DNA of 64,000 nt from Variovorax paradoxus. Its GTDB lineage: Bacteria; Pseudomonadota; Gammaproteobacteria; Burkholderiales; Burkholderiaceae_C. Under the pieces are notes generated by a model, which worked only from the letters and a program-made list of their open reading frames with translations, did no database searches and was not told where the DNA came from. This document shows positions 47,493 through 55,417 of the stretch, in pieces (within the stretch, counting starts at the first letter, position 1; every line of letters begins with the position of its first letter). The stretch lies in NCBI RefSeq assembly GCF_024734665.1, contig NZ_CP102931.1, positions 6,012,001 to 6,076,000 of the forward strand. Direction: 5' to 3'. The position numbers and the translations under genes are program-made.

Positions 47493-48077
47493 TCAGTCCA
47501 GGAAGTTCTTGAGCATCGCGTGGCCATGCTCGGTGAGGATCGATTCGGGATGAAACTGCACGCCTTCGATGCGCACGTCATGCGCGAACCCGGTGTGCCG
47601 CACCCCCATGATCTCGCCGTCGTCGGTCCAGGCAGTGACAGCCAGTGCCTTCGGGCAGCTCTCCCGCTCGATGGAAAGCGAGTGGTAGCGATTGACGATG
47701 AACTTCTCGGGCAGCCCCGCGAACACGCCTTCTTGCGTGGTCGTGATCTCGCTGGTCTTGCCATGCATGAGCTGCTGCGCGCGCACGATCTTGCCGCCGA
47801 AGGCCGCGCCGATGGCCTGGTGGCCCAGGCACACGCCAAGAATGGGCAGCTTGCCCGCAAAGGCCTCGATGGCCGCCACCGAAACACCCGCTTCCGCCGG
47901 CGAACACGGCCCGGGCGACACCACCAGCCGCGTCACGCCGGAGGCGATCAGCTCGCCGATCTGCGCCACCGTGATCTCGTCGTTGCGGTGCACCTGCACG
48001 TCCGCCCCCAGCTCGCCGAAGTACTGGACGATGTTGTAGGTGAAGGAGTCGTAGTTGTCGATCATCAGCAGTTTCAT
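47493..48077 (-). CDS. trpG: Anthranilate synthase component II (glutamine amidotransferase)
   Basis: The 194-residue class I amidotransferase starts [20 protein letters not shown]. Catalytic triad regions: nucleophile Cys in [16 protein letters not shown], and His/Glu in [12 protein letters not shown]; oxyanion region [12 protein letters not shown]. It supplies ammonia to TrpE and may also serve PabB. The start overlaps the stop of the GxxExxY gene by ATGA, rather than following trpE directly. Confidence 0.98.
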   Translation of the reverse strand: MKLLMIDNYDSFTYNIVQYFGELGADVQVHRNDEITVAQIGELIASGVTRLVVSPGPCSPAEAGVSVAAIEAFAGKLPILGVCLGHQAIGAAFGGKIVRAQQLMHGKTSEITTTQEGVFAGLPEKFIVNRYHSLSIERESCPKALAVTAWTDDGEIMGVRHTGFAHDVRIEGVQFHPESILTEHGHAMLKNFLD

Positions 48078-48466
48078 GGCTTGCTCACAATCCGGTGCAC
48101 GCCCTTGACGACGGGGAACACGTTGAAGTTGATCAGAAGGCCCAGCTTGAGGCCCGACAGGCGCAGCGCGGCCAGCACCTGCGCGCGATGCAGGTCGGTC
48201 AGCACGTCGACCGCCTTGAGTTCGACGATGACCGATTGCTCGATCACGAAGCCCGCACGGTACACCTCGCCGAGCGAGCGCCCCTTGTAGCTGGCCGACA
48301 GCGCCACGTCGCGCGTGAAGCCGATCTCCCGCTCGGCGAGCTCGATGGCCAGCGCAGCCGCATAGGCCCCTTCGTCGAGCCCCGTGCCGAGCACGCGCTG
48401 CACCTCGACGGCCGCGCCGATGATCTCGTGCGAGAAGTCGTTCTGAATATCGGGTGCGGTGCTCAT
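48074..48466 (-). CDS. GxxExxY protein lodged between trpE and trpG
   Basis: The 130-residue protein matches the GxxExxY family (PF13366): [26 protein letters not shown] contains the motif as GLDEGAY; further on [27 protein letters not shown] resembles the acidic/Lys core of PD-(D/E)xK-like nucleases, and the end [18 protein letters not shown] is typical. No function is established for the family; a nuclease-like fold has been suggested. Both ends overlap neighbours by ATGA (trpE stop/start at 48463-48466, trpG start at 48074-48077), so the three are translationally coupled. Base composition is like the flanking genes, so insertion is not recent. Confidence 0.88.
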   Translation of the reverse strand: MSTAPDIQNDFSHEIIGAAVEVQRVLGTGLDEGAYAAALAIELAEREIGFTRDVALSASYKGRSLGEVYRAGFVIEQSVIVELKAVDVLTDLHRAQVLAALRLSGLKLGLLINFNVFPVVKGVHRIVSKP

Positions 48467-49965
48467 TCCAGGCCTTCCTCGACCAGTTCGGCGGCACGCA
48501 GAAGCGCGCGCGCCTTGGCTTCAGTTTCTTTCCACTCCAGCTCGGGCACCGAGTCGGCCACCACGCCAGCCGCGGCCTGCACGTGCAGCATCTGGTCCTT
48601 CACGATGCCGGTACGAATGGCAATGGCCACGTCCATGTCGCCCGCGTAGCTGATGTAGCCGCATGCGCCGCCATACAGCCCGCGCTTGGTGAGCTCCAGC
48701 TGGTCGATGAGCTCCATCGCATGCACTTTCGGCGCACCGGTCAGCGTGCCCGCCGGGAACGTGGCCTTCAGCACGTCGATGGCGGTCATGCCGTCCTTCA
48801 GCGTGCCTTCGACGTTGCTCACGATGTGCATCACGTGGCTGTAGCGCTCCACCGCGAAGGCCTCCGTCACCTTCACCGTGCCGGTCTTGGCGATGCGGCC
48901 GATGTCGTTGCGCGCGAGGTCGATCAGCATCACGTGCTCGGCGCGCTCCTTCGGGTCGTTGATGAGTTCTTCCTCAGCCGCCTTGTCGAGCTCGATCGAT
49001 GCGCCACGAGGACGCGTGCCGGCCAGCGGGCGGATGGTGATCTTCTGCTCGCCATCGCCCGTGTTTTCCTGACGCACCAGGATCTCGGGCGAAGCGCCCA
49101 CCACGTGGAAGTCGCCGAGGTTGTAGTAGTACATGTAGGGCGACGGGTTCAGCGAACGCAGCGCGCGGTACAGCGACAGCGGCGACTCGGTGTAGCGCTT
49201 GCTGATGCGCTGGCCCACCTGCACCTGCATGAAGTCGCCGGCGGCGATCATTTCCTTGGCGCGCTCGACGGCCGCGAGGTAGTCGGCCTTGGCAAAGCTG
49301 CGCTCGGGCGGATGTGGCTGCGTGGGCTTCACGACGGGGGCACTCACCGAGTACTTGAGCTTTTCCTTCAGCTCGCGCAGGCGGCGCTTGCCCACAGCAT
49401 AGGCCTCGGGCTGCTTCGGATCGGCATAGACGATGAGGTAGAGCTTGCCCGAGAGGTTGTCGATGACGGCCAGCTCCTCGCACTGCAGCAGCAGGATGTC
49501 GGGGCATCCCAGCGTGTCGGGCGGGCAGCTCTTTTCGAGCTTGCGCTCGATGTGGCGCACGGTGTCGTAGCCGAAGTAGCCGGCAAGGCCGCCGCAGAAG
49601 CGCGGCAGGCCGGGCCGCAGCGCAACCTTGAATCGCTTCTGGTACTCGGCCACGAAGTCGAGCGGGTTGCCCCTGGCGGTCTCGACCACCTGCCCGTCGG
49701 TCACCACTTCGGTGACGGCCTCGGCGCCGAAGCCGCTGGCGCGCAACAGCGTGCGAGCCGGCAGTCCGATGAAGCTGTAGCGCCCGAAGCGCTCGCCGCC
49801 CACCACCGACTCGAGCAGAAAGCTGTGCTTGCCGCCGCCCTGCGAATGGGCCAGCTTGAGATAAAGGGAAAGAGGCGTCTCGAGGTCGGCAAAGGCCTCG
49901 GCCATCAGCGGAATGCGGTTGTAGCCCTGGGCGCTGAGGCTCTTGAATTCAAGTTCGGTGATCAC
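48463..49965 (-). CDS. trpE: Anthranilate synthase component I
   Basis: The 500-residue enzyme makes anthranilate from chorismate. The start is GTG 49965, preceded by GGAG at a good distance; the ORF extends to 50016 without homology. Features: tryptophan feedback site LLES with [10 protein letters not shown], chorismate-binding domain motifs [53 protein letters not shown], and [12 protein letters not shown]. The upstream region has a Trp-containing leader peptide and hairpin, implying attenuation. Confidence 0.97.
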   Translation of the reverse strand: MITELEFKSLSAQGYNRIPLMAEAFADLETPLSLYLKLAHSQGGGKHSFLLESVVGGERFGRYSFIGLPARTLLRASGFGAEAVTEVVTDGQVVETARGNPLDFVAEYQKRFKVALRPGLPRFCGGLAGYFGYDTVRHIERKLEKSCPPDTLGCPDILLLQCEELAVIDNLSGKLYLIVYADPKQPEAYAVGKRRLRELKEKLKYSVSAPVVKPTQPHPPERSFAKADYLAAVERAKEMIAAGDFMQVQVGQRISKRYTESPLSLYRALRSLNPSPYMYYYNLGDFHVVGASPEILVRQENTGDGEQKITIRPLAGTRPRGASIELDKAAEEELINDPKERAEHVMLIDLARNDIGRIAKTGTVKVTEAFAVERYSHVMHIVSNVEGTLKDGMTAIDVLKATFPAGTLTGAPKVHAMELIDQLELTKRGLYGGACGYISYAGDMDVAIAIRTGIVKDQMLHVQAAAGVVADSVPELEWKETEAKARALLRAAELVEEGLE

Positions 49966-50084
49966 GGATCGTTCTCCAGTTGCCTGCGGCGCTCCTTCGG
50001 CCGGCGGCAAGGTCATTCACGGGTGGTCCGGCGTCGTAGTGTGTATCGACTCGGAACCGCGGGCGCACGGCGTGCGCCGTGCAA
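49966..50084 (-). promoter_or_regulatory. trp leader/attenuator region
   Basis: This 119-base segment lies between the trpL stop and trpE. Directly after the trpL stop is a strong hairpin, GCACGGCG/CGCCGTGC (50065-50082). The TGGCGTCG at the leader Trp codons can pair with CGACGCCG about 50 bases downstream, mutually exclusive with ribosome occupancy of the Trp codons. TTGCC/GGCAA (49980-50010) closes just before the trpE ribosome site. There is no T tract, so control may be Rho-dependent or act on trpE translation rather than by a classic terminator. Inferred from inspection only. Confidence 0.55.
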
Positions 50085-50168
50085 TCAAACAGTCAGCGAA
50101 GTATGGCGACGCCAGGGCCAGGCTCCCCGGCTGCCTTCACCTGTTTGAATGATGTGATGAACGAACAT
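50085..50168 (-). CDS. trpL: trp operon leader peptide (27 residues, Trp-Pro-Trp)
   Basis: ATG 50168 to TGA 50085 encodes a 27-residue peptide with two Trp codons in the order Trp-Pro-Trp at positions 17 and 19, followed by Arg-Arg-His. It is on the same strand as trpE, 119 bases before its start, and is followed directly by a hairpin. No ribosome site precedes the ATG; a -10-like TAAACT only 11 bases upstream suggests an almost leaderless transcript, as described for trpL of some alphaproteobacteria. Two closely spaced Trp codons in 27 are strong support, since Trp is rare. Confidence 0.7.
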   Translation of the reverse strand: MFVHHIIQTGEGSRGAWPWRRHTSLTV

Positions 50169-50179
50169 ATGAGGCGCGG

Positions 50180-50211
50180 AGTTTAGCCCACGAAAACGCC
50201 AAAGCGTGCAA
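50180..50211 (-). promoter_or_regulatory. Candidate trp promoter
   Basis: On the minus strand TTGCAC (50206-50211) and TAAACT (50180-50185) are separated by 20 bases, longer than ideal. The -10 element is the best in the region and would place the transcription start within a few bases of the trpL ATG. The rest of the gap to the divergent gene at 50313 shows no clear operator. Confidence 0.33.
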
Positions 50212-50312
50212 CGGTCGCCTTCATGGCCGCTTTCAGGGTTCCCCCGAGGCCGGAAACCTAAAACAAAAAGATACATTCGCACGACCGTTCGCAAAATTCC
50301 AAGGAGACTCCG

Positions 50313-50918
50313 TTGACCGCTCTTTCGCTCCCGACCGTGCTCTTCTCCCGACTCGCCCTGGCCGCCTGCCTTGCCACCGCCGCCCTCGGCGCCTCGGCCG
50401 CGCAGGTCGACGTGGCCGGCGTCAAGCTCGAAGACCAGATGGATCTGCGCGGCAGCCCCTTGGTGCTCAATGGCGCGGGCATCCGCTACAAGGCCATCTT
50501 CAAGGTCTACACGGCCGGCCTGTACGTGGGCAAGAAAGTGTCGACCACCGAAGAGGCACTGGCCGCGCCGGGCCCCAAGCGCGTGGCCATCACCATGCTG
50601 CGCGACATCGACGCGAACGAACTCGGCAAGCTCTTCACCAAAGGCGTGGAAGACAACTCGCCCAAGAGCGAAATGGTCAACCTCATTCCGGGCCTGCTGC
50701 GCATGGGCCAGATGTTCGCGGACCAGAAACAGCTGAAGACTGGCGACACCTTCACCATCGACTGGCTTCCCGGCACCGGCACGGTGATCACGGTGCGCGG
50801 CGTGCCCCAGCCCGATCCGGTGAAGGAGCCGGCTTTCTTCAATGCGCTGCTGCGCATCTGGCTGGGGCCGAACCCGGCCGACTGGAAGCTGAAGGACGCG
50901 CTGCTCGGCAAGCAATAA
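50313..50918 (+). CDS. Periplasmic chalcone-isomerase-fold protein
   Basis: The 201-residue protein starts at TTG 50313, placed 9 bases after AAGGAG; the first in-frame residues form a signal peptide ending ALGASAAQ. The mature part matches the chalcone isomerase-like family of bacteria (GIRYKAIFKVYTAGLYVGKK, RVAITMLRDIDANELGKLF, GDTFTIDWLPGTGTVI). Bacterial members usually lack flavonoid isomerase activity; function is unknown. It is divergent from the trp leader and convergent with gph (9-base gap). Confidence 0.82.
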   Translation: MTALSLPTVLFSRLALAACLATAALGASAAQVDVAGVKLEDQMDLRGSPLVLNGAGIRYKAIFKVYTAGLYVGKKVSTTEEALAAPGPKRVAITMLRDIDANELGKLFTKGVEDNSPKSEMVNLIPGLLRMGQMFADQKQLKTGDTFTIDWLPGTGTVITVRGVPQPDPVKEPAFFNALLRIWLGPNPADWKLKDALLGKQ

Positions 50919-50927
50919 GAAGGGCCG

Positions 50928-51632
50928 TTACCGCAACGCGGCCGGCGCAAGCTCGGCCAGCGAATCGACGAAGCCATCGGCATCGACGCCGCGCACCGGC
51001 TCGCCGTGGTTGTAGCCGTAGGTCACGAGCACAACGGGGCAGCCCGCGGCGCGTGCGGCGCGCGCATCGTTGCTCGAGTCGCCAATCATCAGCGTTCGCG
51101 CGGGCGTGGTGTCCAGCGCTTCGCAGGTCTTCAGCAGCGGTAGCGGGTCGGGCTTCTTGCGCTCGAAGGCATCTCCGCCGAGCACCAGTTCGAAGAAACC
51201 GTCGAGGCCCTTGTCGATCAGCAATGGCTTTGCGAACGAAGTCGGCTTGTTGGTAAGGCAGGCCAGCCGCAGGCCGCTTGCGCGCAACGCCTTCAGCCCG
51301 TCGATCACGCCGGGGTACACCGCCGAGTGCTGTCCGTTGATGGCAAGGTAGTGGTGCTGATAGCGCTCCCATGCGCGGTCGAACAAGGCCCGTGCCTTCG
51401 CATCGGCAGCAGCATCTGGCGCCATCACATGCATGAGCGCGGAATGAATCAGGTGCTCCGAGCCCTTGCCCACCATCGTCTCGATGGCGGCAGGCGTCAC
51501 ATGCGGCAGCGAGAGGTCGTCGAGCATGCGGTTCAGCGACGCAGCGAAGTCGCCGAGCGTGTCGACCATGGTGCCGTCGAGGTCGACGATGGCTGCGTCG
51601 AAGCGGGTGTGGTCGAAGCTGATGGAGTTCAA
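50928..51632 (-). CDS. gph: Phosphoglycolate phosphatase-type HAD hydrolase
   Basis: The 234-residue HAD phosphatase has motif I DLDGTMVDT, motif II LTNKP, Lys in KKPDP and motif IV GDSSNDARAA. The cap domain type and synteny near trpE match Gph of betaproteobacteria, which removes 2-phosphoglycolate made in DNA repair. No ATG lies before motif I; I take TTG at 51632, so the start is uncertain. Normally rpe-gph-trpE are contiguous; here the trpL leader and a divergent gene intervene, and rpe is not in the window. Confidence 0.85.
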   Translation of the reverse strand: MNSISFDHTRFDAAIVDLDGTMVDTLGDFAASLNRMLDDLSLPHVTPAAIETMVGKGSEHLIHSALMHVMAPDAAADAKARALFDRAWERYQHHYLAINGQHSAVYPGVIDGLKALRASGLRLACLTNKPTSFAKPLLIDKGLDGFFELVLGGDAFERKKPDPLPLLKTCEALDTTPARTLMIGDSSNDARAARAAGCPVVLVTYGYNHGEPVRGVDADGFVDSLAELAPAALR

Positions 51633-51748
51633 AACAAACTAATAGAGTTCAGAAAATTGCCCGGTACTTTACCGATGGTGCGGCTCAAGAGCGACTGCCG
51701 GGGGTAATCGACTGGCACCTGAACGCTCCGTTGGGGTCGTTCCTACGT

Positions 51749-52069
51749 TTACGCTGCCGTCTCCTCCAGAGCACGCCGTCCAGCATCTGTGATCTGCGCG
51801 TAGACGGTCTGCTGGCCGTAGGTCTCGCGGCCCTTCGACACCTTCGTGCGTCGCAGCACCACCCAGCCCTTGAGCTCGTATTCCTCGGCCTGCGCAATCT
51901 CTGAGTAGATCGACGGTTTGTCGACCTGCCCATCATCAGGCTGTTCGCACAGATTGGGGCTGCGGCGCAATTTCGGAGCCGGCGCCCTGCGATGCGAGCG
52001 GGATCGTGTATGCCTTGGCGCACCAGCTTGTAGCCCTGCGCCTCGATCTCGTTGCCGCGCTGGCAGCAC
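51749..52069 (-). pseudogene. Probable gene remnant with a winged-helix-like C-terminus
   Basis: The gap 51633-52192 has no intact gene. On the minus strand the last 50 codons before a stop at 51749 look coding (IYSEIAQAEEYELKGWVVLRR, TVYAQITDAGRRALEE, the ending style of small winged-helix proteins). Upstream sequence is broken: another frame reads QRGNEIEAQGYKLVRQGIHD around 52000-52045. I read this as a decayed gene of unknown family with at least one frameshift. Confidence 0.35.
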
Positions 52070-52192
52070 AGCTGACTACCTGCTCGCGCTCGCCGCCAAA
52101 TGCGCGGCCCTCGTCAAGATGTGTTCGCCGCGTGCTTAAGTGACAACTGCGATCTTTCCGGCCAATGAGTTGGTCATGGTAGTTCTACTGGA

Positions 52193-52930
52193 CTAGGACT
52201 GTGCGGTGGGTCGAACAACGATCTCACCAACGTCCACGTCAGCAGGTTGTTCGATTGCGAAGGCGATGCAGCGGGCGATGGCGTCTGCCGGTATTCCGAT
52301 CTCACTCATCTGCTGACTTGTTTTGCTCGCCACCTCGGCGCTCGTCATTGATGAGGTCAAACCGGTCTGTACGAGTCCGGGGGATATCGCCGTGACGCGG
52401 AGGTTCGCACCTGCCTCTTGCCGGAGGCCCTCTGTGATGGCCCTCGCCGCGTTCTTCGAGCCTGCGTACACGGCCATCGTCGGCACGATCTTCAGACCCG
52501 CCGTGGACAAGATGTTGACGAAATGCCCGAACTTTTGCTCGCGAAAGACGGGCAATGCTGCTGCTATGCCATGCAGCAAGCCCTTCACATTGACGTCGAT
52601 CGTCTCTTCCCAATCCTCGACCCGCAGTTCGTCGAGTAAAGAGATCGGCGCAGTTCCCGCATTACTCACCAACACATCGAGTTGCCCAAACGTCGCCAAG
52701 GCGACGCTAACAAAACGGGCCATATCTTCTCGCTTCTTGATGTCAATCGAGACTGCAACTGCCTGGCCTCCTCTGGCTTTGATCTGCGAAACGATGGAGT
52801 CAAGCTGATCCTGGCGGCGCGCGCCAACTACGACCTTTGCTCCCCGTTCGGCCAGCAACAAAGCGGTTGCCTTACCGATGCCACTGCTCGCTCCAGTGAT
52901 TGCGACGACTTTTCCTTGGATACCTGTCAT
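52193..52930 (-). CDS. Short-chain dehydrogenase/reductase
   Basis: The 245-residue classical SDR has the cofactor motif TGASSGIGKA, an Arg in VVVGARR suggesting NADP, the structural NAG motif, the catalytic Ser in ILSTAG and YAGSKNA with Tyr-x-x-x-Lys, and SPGLVQTGLT. Substrate unknown. It is preceded on the same strand by a broken hydrolase gene and a hypothetical gene, and is divergent in neighbourhood from the LysR regulator at 54135, which may have controlled the group. Its GC content looks lower than that of the core genes. Confidence 0.88.
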   Translation of the reverse strand: MTGIQGKVVAITGASSGIGKATALLLAERGAKVVVGARRQDQLDSIVSQIKARGGQAVAVSIDIKKREDMARFVSVALATFGQLDVLVSNAGTAPISLLDELRVEDWEETIDVNVKGLLHGIAAALPVFREQKFGHFVNILSTAGLKIVPTMAVYAGSKNAARAITEGLRQEAGANLRVTAISPGLVQTGLTSSMTSAEVASKTSQQMSEIGIPADAIARCIAFAIEQPADVDVGEIVVRPTAQS

Positions 52931-52942
52931 TTGGTGTTCCTC

Positions 52943-53266
52943 TTATGCGCCGCTGAAGGGGGCGACTGGATCCGTAGAAATGCTGGGCGACCGCCGATCC
53001 GACGATGTAGGTGCCCCGTGAAAATAGAGGATCGCGGCACTGGCGTCAGGCGCATCTCCCGGTCGGCACCAAACGCCCGCGACACCACCCACGGAAGCCT
53101 GTTCGTAGGTCACGCCGGCGTCTGCAGGAGTCTTCTGCATCAGCTCATCAAAGGGCTTTCTCGCCTCCGGGATGGTGACGCTTCCCTTCATCGACGCGAC
53201 CATATTCCGCATCGCGAACATGACGGCGCGGTCGAGCAGGTGCAGAGGATGACGGATCGTGGTCAT
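52943..53266 (-). pseudogene. Alpha/beta hydrolase, frameshifted and truncated
   Basis: ATG 53266 begins a lipase/esterase-like N-terminus (LLDRAVMFAMRNMVASMKGSV, GVAGVWCRPGDAPDASAAILYFHG). At the oxyanion HGG motif (plus strand 53014-53017, a run of four C) the frame is lost; shifting by one base restores GTYIVGSAVAQHFYGS, the expected continuation. So a base appears deleted in the G run. Even in the corrected frame the catalytic Ser/Asp/His part is missing, as the SDR gene begins within about 60 bases. Only the first third of a roughly 300-residue enzyme remains. Confidence 0.72.
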
Positions 53267-53286
53267 GGTGCGATTCCTTCGTCCAC

Positions 53287-53688
53287 TCAGTCCACGTTGA
53301 GCCATCTAGCGGCGGCATCGCCGGTGTCCGGGGGGGACGTGTTGAAGGCGATGGATGCCTGGGGTGCGGACTTGTGCACGGAGTTCACAAGTCGTTCGAA
53401 AAGCAGCAGGCTTTTGGGGGGAATGCGAATGCCTCCGCCGATCACGACGCAGTCGTAGAAGATGGTAGAGAGTTGCTGCTCCAGCACCGTTGTCGCAGAG
53501 TCGTCCGGGCGCACGAGACAGAGGTCGGCATGCCAGCCCCGGTCTGCCATCTGCTTCATGCCGAGGGCGATGCCGGCATGGATCTTCGCGGCGTCGAAGC
53601 CGGGCGGCAATGCCGGGTCCGAGAAGTCGACCGTCTCCGGTTCCTGCCCCACGAACAGGACCTTCTTCATTTCTTGGGATTTGCTCAT
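53287..53688 (-). CDS. Conserved-looking hypothetical protein, 133 residues
   Basis: ATG 53688 follows AGGAAG. The product has a Rossmann-like alternation (KKVLFVGQEPETVDF; FDAAKIHAGIALGMKQMADRGW; YDCVVIGGGIRIPP; SIAFNTSPPDTGDAAARWL) with a conserved-looking CVVIGGGIRIPP strand-loop. No signal peptide or membrane segment. I do not recognise a named family. It lies 20 bases before the broken hydrolase and shares its strand with the SDR, suggesting a former small operon. Confidence 0.65.
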   Translation of the reverse strand: MSKSQEMKKVLFVGQEPETVDFSDPALPPGFDAAKIHAGIALGMKQMADRGWHADLCLVRPDDSATTVLEQQLSTIFYDCVVIGGGIRIPPKSLLLFERLVNSVHKSAPQASIAFNTSPPDTGDAAARWLNVD

Positions 53689-53690
53689 CT

Positions 53691-53893
53691 TCACTTCCTG
53701 GTTGTTGATCGGGTTGCAGGGTTGGCCATGGCCATGATGTGTTCGACAACGACCGCTGGGCACTCTTGCGGAACGAAGTGCCCGCAGTCACGAATCGTGT
53801 GGGCTTCTACGTGTTCTGCGACCAAGCGGACCATCCCGCCGACCTTGTCGCCCAGCCACTTTCCGCCACCATGGCGACGATGGTCGCTTGATC
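53691..53893 (-). pseudogene. C-terminal fragment of an alpha/beta hydrolase
   Basis: On the minus strand, codons before the TGA at 53691-53693 read GGKWLGDKVGGMVRLVAEHV then EAHTIRDCGHFVPQECPAVV, the C-terminal catalytic-His region (GHFVPQE) of epoxide-hydrolase-like alpha/beta hydrolases. No start or upstream catalytic domain is found; upstream of about 53893 the sequence has no similarity in any frame that I can see. It is a remnant, distinct in type from the hydrolase N-terminus at 52943-53266. The stretch 53894-54134 holds nothing else recognisable. Confidence 0.6.
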
Positions 53894-54134
53894 CTGGCGC
53901 TGGTCAACGGCTCCGTCTGCTCGATGCTCTTTCGCGGGTGCCACTAAGGAAGGTGGGTGGGATGACAAGCTCATTGAAGCGCGATGGGCCAGGGCAGTCT
54001 GTCGGACAGCACACCTAGCAGCGGGAACACGGTGTTCCCATGGCGGGACGGTCGCTTGTTTACGATCAGGACTTGCCGCAGAGTTATCCGGGCCTCAAGC
54101 GGTCCTCCTGTTCACTTTGAGCCAATCCTTCGAC

Positions 54135-55061
54135 ATGCTGGACCTGAACGACTTGCGCCTGTTTGAGAAAGTCGCGACGCTGCGAAGTTTCTCCGCGGCC
54201 GGGCGAGTGCTGAATGTGCCCAAATCGAGCGTGAGTCGAGGGGTTGCTCGCCTCGAATCGGCCTTGGGAATCCGCCTCGTCCAGCGCACGACTCACGAAG
54301 TGCAGTTGACGGAAGCCGGCGTTGCATTGCATGAGCGATGTGTGAATCTGCTCGCGCGTATCCATGAAACGATCGATGTTGTCAGCGGAATGAGCGGCAA
54401 CCCGCGAGGTCTGCTGCGGATCAGTGTCGGAATTGGCTTCGGGTACAACGTACTGTCCGACCTGCTGCCGGAGTTCCTGGAGCGATACCCCGATGTCAAC
54501 GTGGCACTGGAGTTGACCAGTCGAACCGTCGATCTGATCGCCGAGAGCGTCGACGTCACGGTGCGCATAGGACCGATGACCGACTCGCGGCTCATCGCAG
54601 TCGGGCTCGGGACGATACGACGCTACCTTTGCGCCGCCCCGGCATATCTCGCACGGCACGGCTCGCCCCAAGCGCTGGACGAGATTCGAACGCATCACGC
54701 CATCGAGATGCCGGGTGTCGACGGGAGGCCGCGGGCCTGGATTTTCAAAGGACCCGGCAGCGAGGAGAAGCGGTTCGAACTCAAGCCGCGTCTGAGCATC
54801 AACGATCCTCTGTTGATTCACCGACAAGTGGTTTCTGGCGTCGGCCTAGGGTGCCTGTCGGGCTACCTGTGTGCGCCCGATATCAAGGCCGGGCGACTTG
54901 TTCACCTATTTCCAGAATGGACTCTGCCTCCGGTGGAGGTCAGCGCAGTCTTCCCGAGCAGCAGAGAGTTGTCGCCGACCGTGAGGGCTTTTGTGGAGTT
55001 CCTGAAAAGCGCTTCGGCGCCAGGCAAGTCTTGGCAGGACGATTCGATGGCTGCTCCGTAG
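54135..55061 (+). CDS. LysR-family transcriptional regulator
   Basis: About 308 residues from ATG 54135 (an in-frame TTG at 54117 would add six). The N-terminal helix-turn-helix is typical (LNDLRLFEKVATLRSFSAAGRVLNVPKSSVSRGVARLE), split here as LRLFEKVATLRSFSAAG and NVPKSSVSRGVARLE. The C-terminal two-lobe effector domain has DLLPEFLERYPDVNVALELT and VVSGVGLGCLSGYLCAPDIKAG. It belongs to the subgroup that often regulates adjacent oxidoreductase/hydrolase genes, consistent with the divergent SDR-hydrolase group. Confidence 0.9.
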   Translation: MLDLNDLRLFEKVATLRSFSAAGRVLNVPKSSVSRGVARLESALGIRLVQRTTHEVQLTEAGVALHERCVNLLARIHETIDVVSGMSGNPRGLLRISVGIGFGYNVLSDLLPEFLERYPDVNVALELTSRTVDLIAESVDVTVRIGPMTDSRLIAVGLGTIRRYLCAAPAYLARHGSPQALDEIRTHHAIEMPGVDGRPRAWIFKGPGSEEKRFELKPRLSINDPLLIHRQVVSGVGLGCLSGYLCAPDIKAGRLVHLFPEWTLPPVEVSAVFPSSRELSPTVRAFVEFLKSASAPGKSWQDDSMAAP

Positions 55062-55243
55062 GCCCAGCGGCAAAGCTCCCTCGAGGAGCATTGCCTTGAC
55101 GAGGATTCATCACTCGATCCGTTCCGAGGACCATGGGGCCACGGTTGGCATACGCAAGCAGGTGGCCCCCATGAAGGGATTGCGGCATCCGGTTGGCAAG
55201 GGTGCCTTCGGCGACGTAGCCTGGCGATCGTCATGGGTTCAGA

Positions 55244-55396
55244 TCATGCAAGGCTTGGGTCGGTTTTGCAGATCTCGGGATCGAGGAACATCGGGGCAAA
55301 GTCGAAGATGGGCGTGAGCTGCAGTGCTCCATCCGGCAGCCGTTGTACCGCGGTGTTGCGGGCGTGATTGTCGGTGTTGCGCATCAGCCTGGGCCT
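55244..55396 (-). pseudogene. HipA-type kinase remnant
   Basis: A minus-strand frame ending at TGA 55244-55246 contains RNTDNHARNTAVQRLPDG and LQLTPIFDFAPMFLDPEI, closely matching the HipA C-terminal kinase region (the NTDNHARN catalytic loop and the DFAPM segment). Only about 45 codons survive; upstream of 55396 the frame does not continue the family and the sequence runs into the next gene. No HipB partner is seen. The remaining bases 55062-55243 show nothing recognisable. Confidence 0.65.
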
Positions 55397-55417
55397 GCCG
55401 GCACTCGAACGCGGTGT

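Noticed and set aside
51620..51652. Imperfect direct repeat GGAGTTCA/AGAGTTCA before gph as a possible insertion target duplication
   Set aside because: Only about eight bases match and no element lies between the copies.
52682..53458. 258-codon plus-strand frame across the SDR and broken hydrolase
   Set aside because: Antisense to the SDR with its full catalytic motifs; no recognisable domain in this frame.
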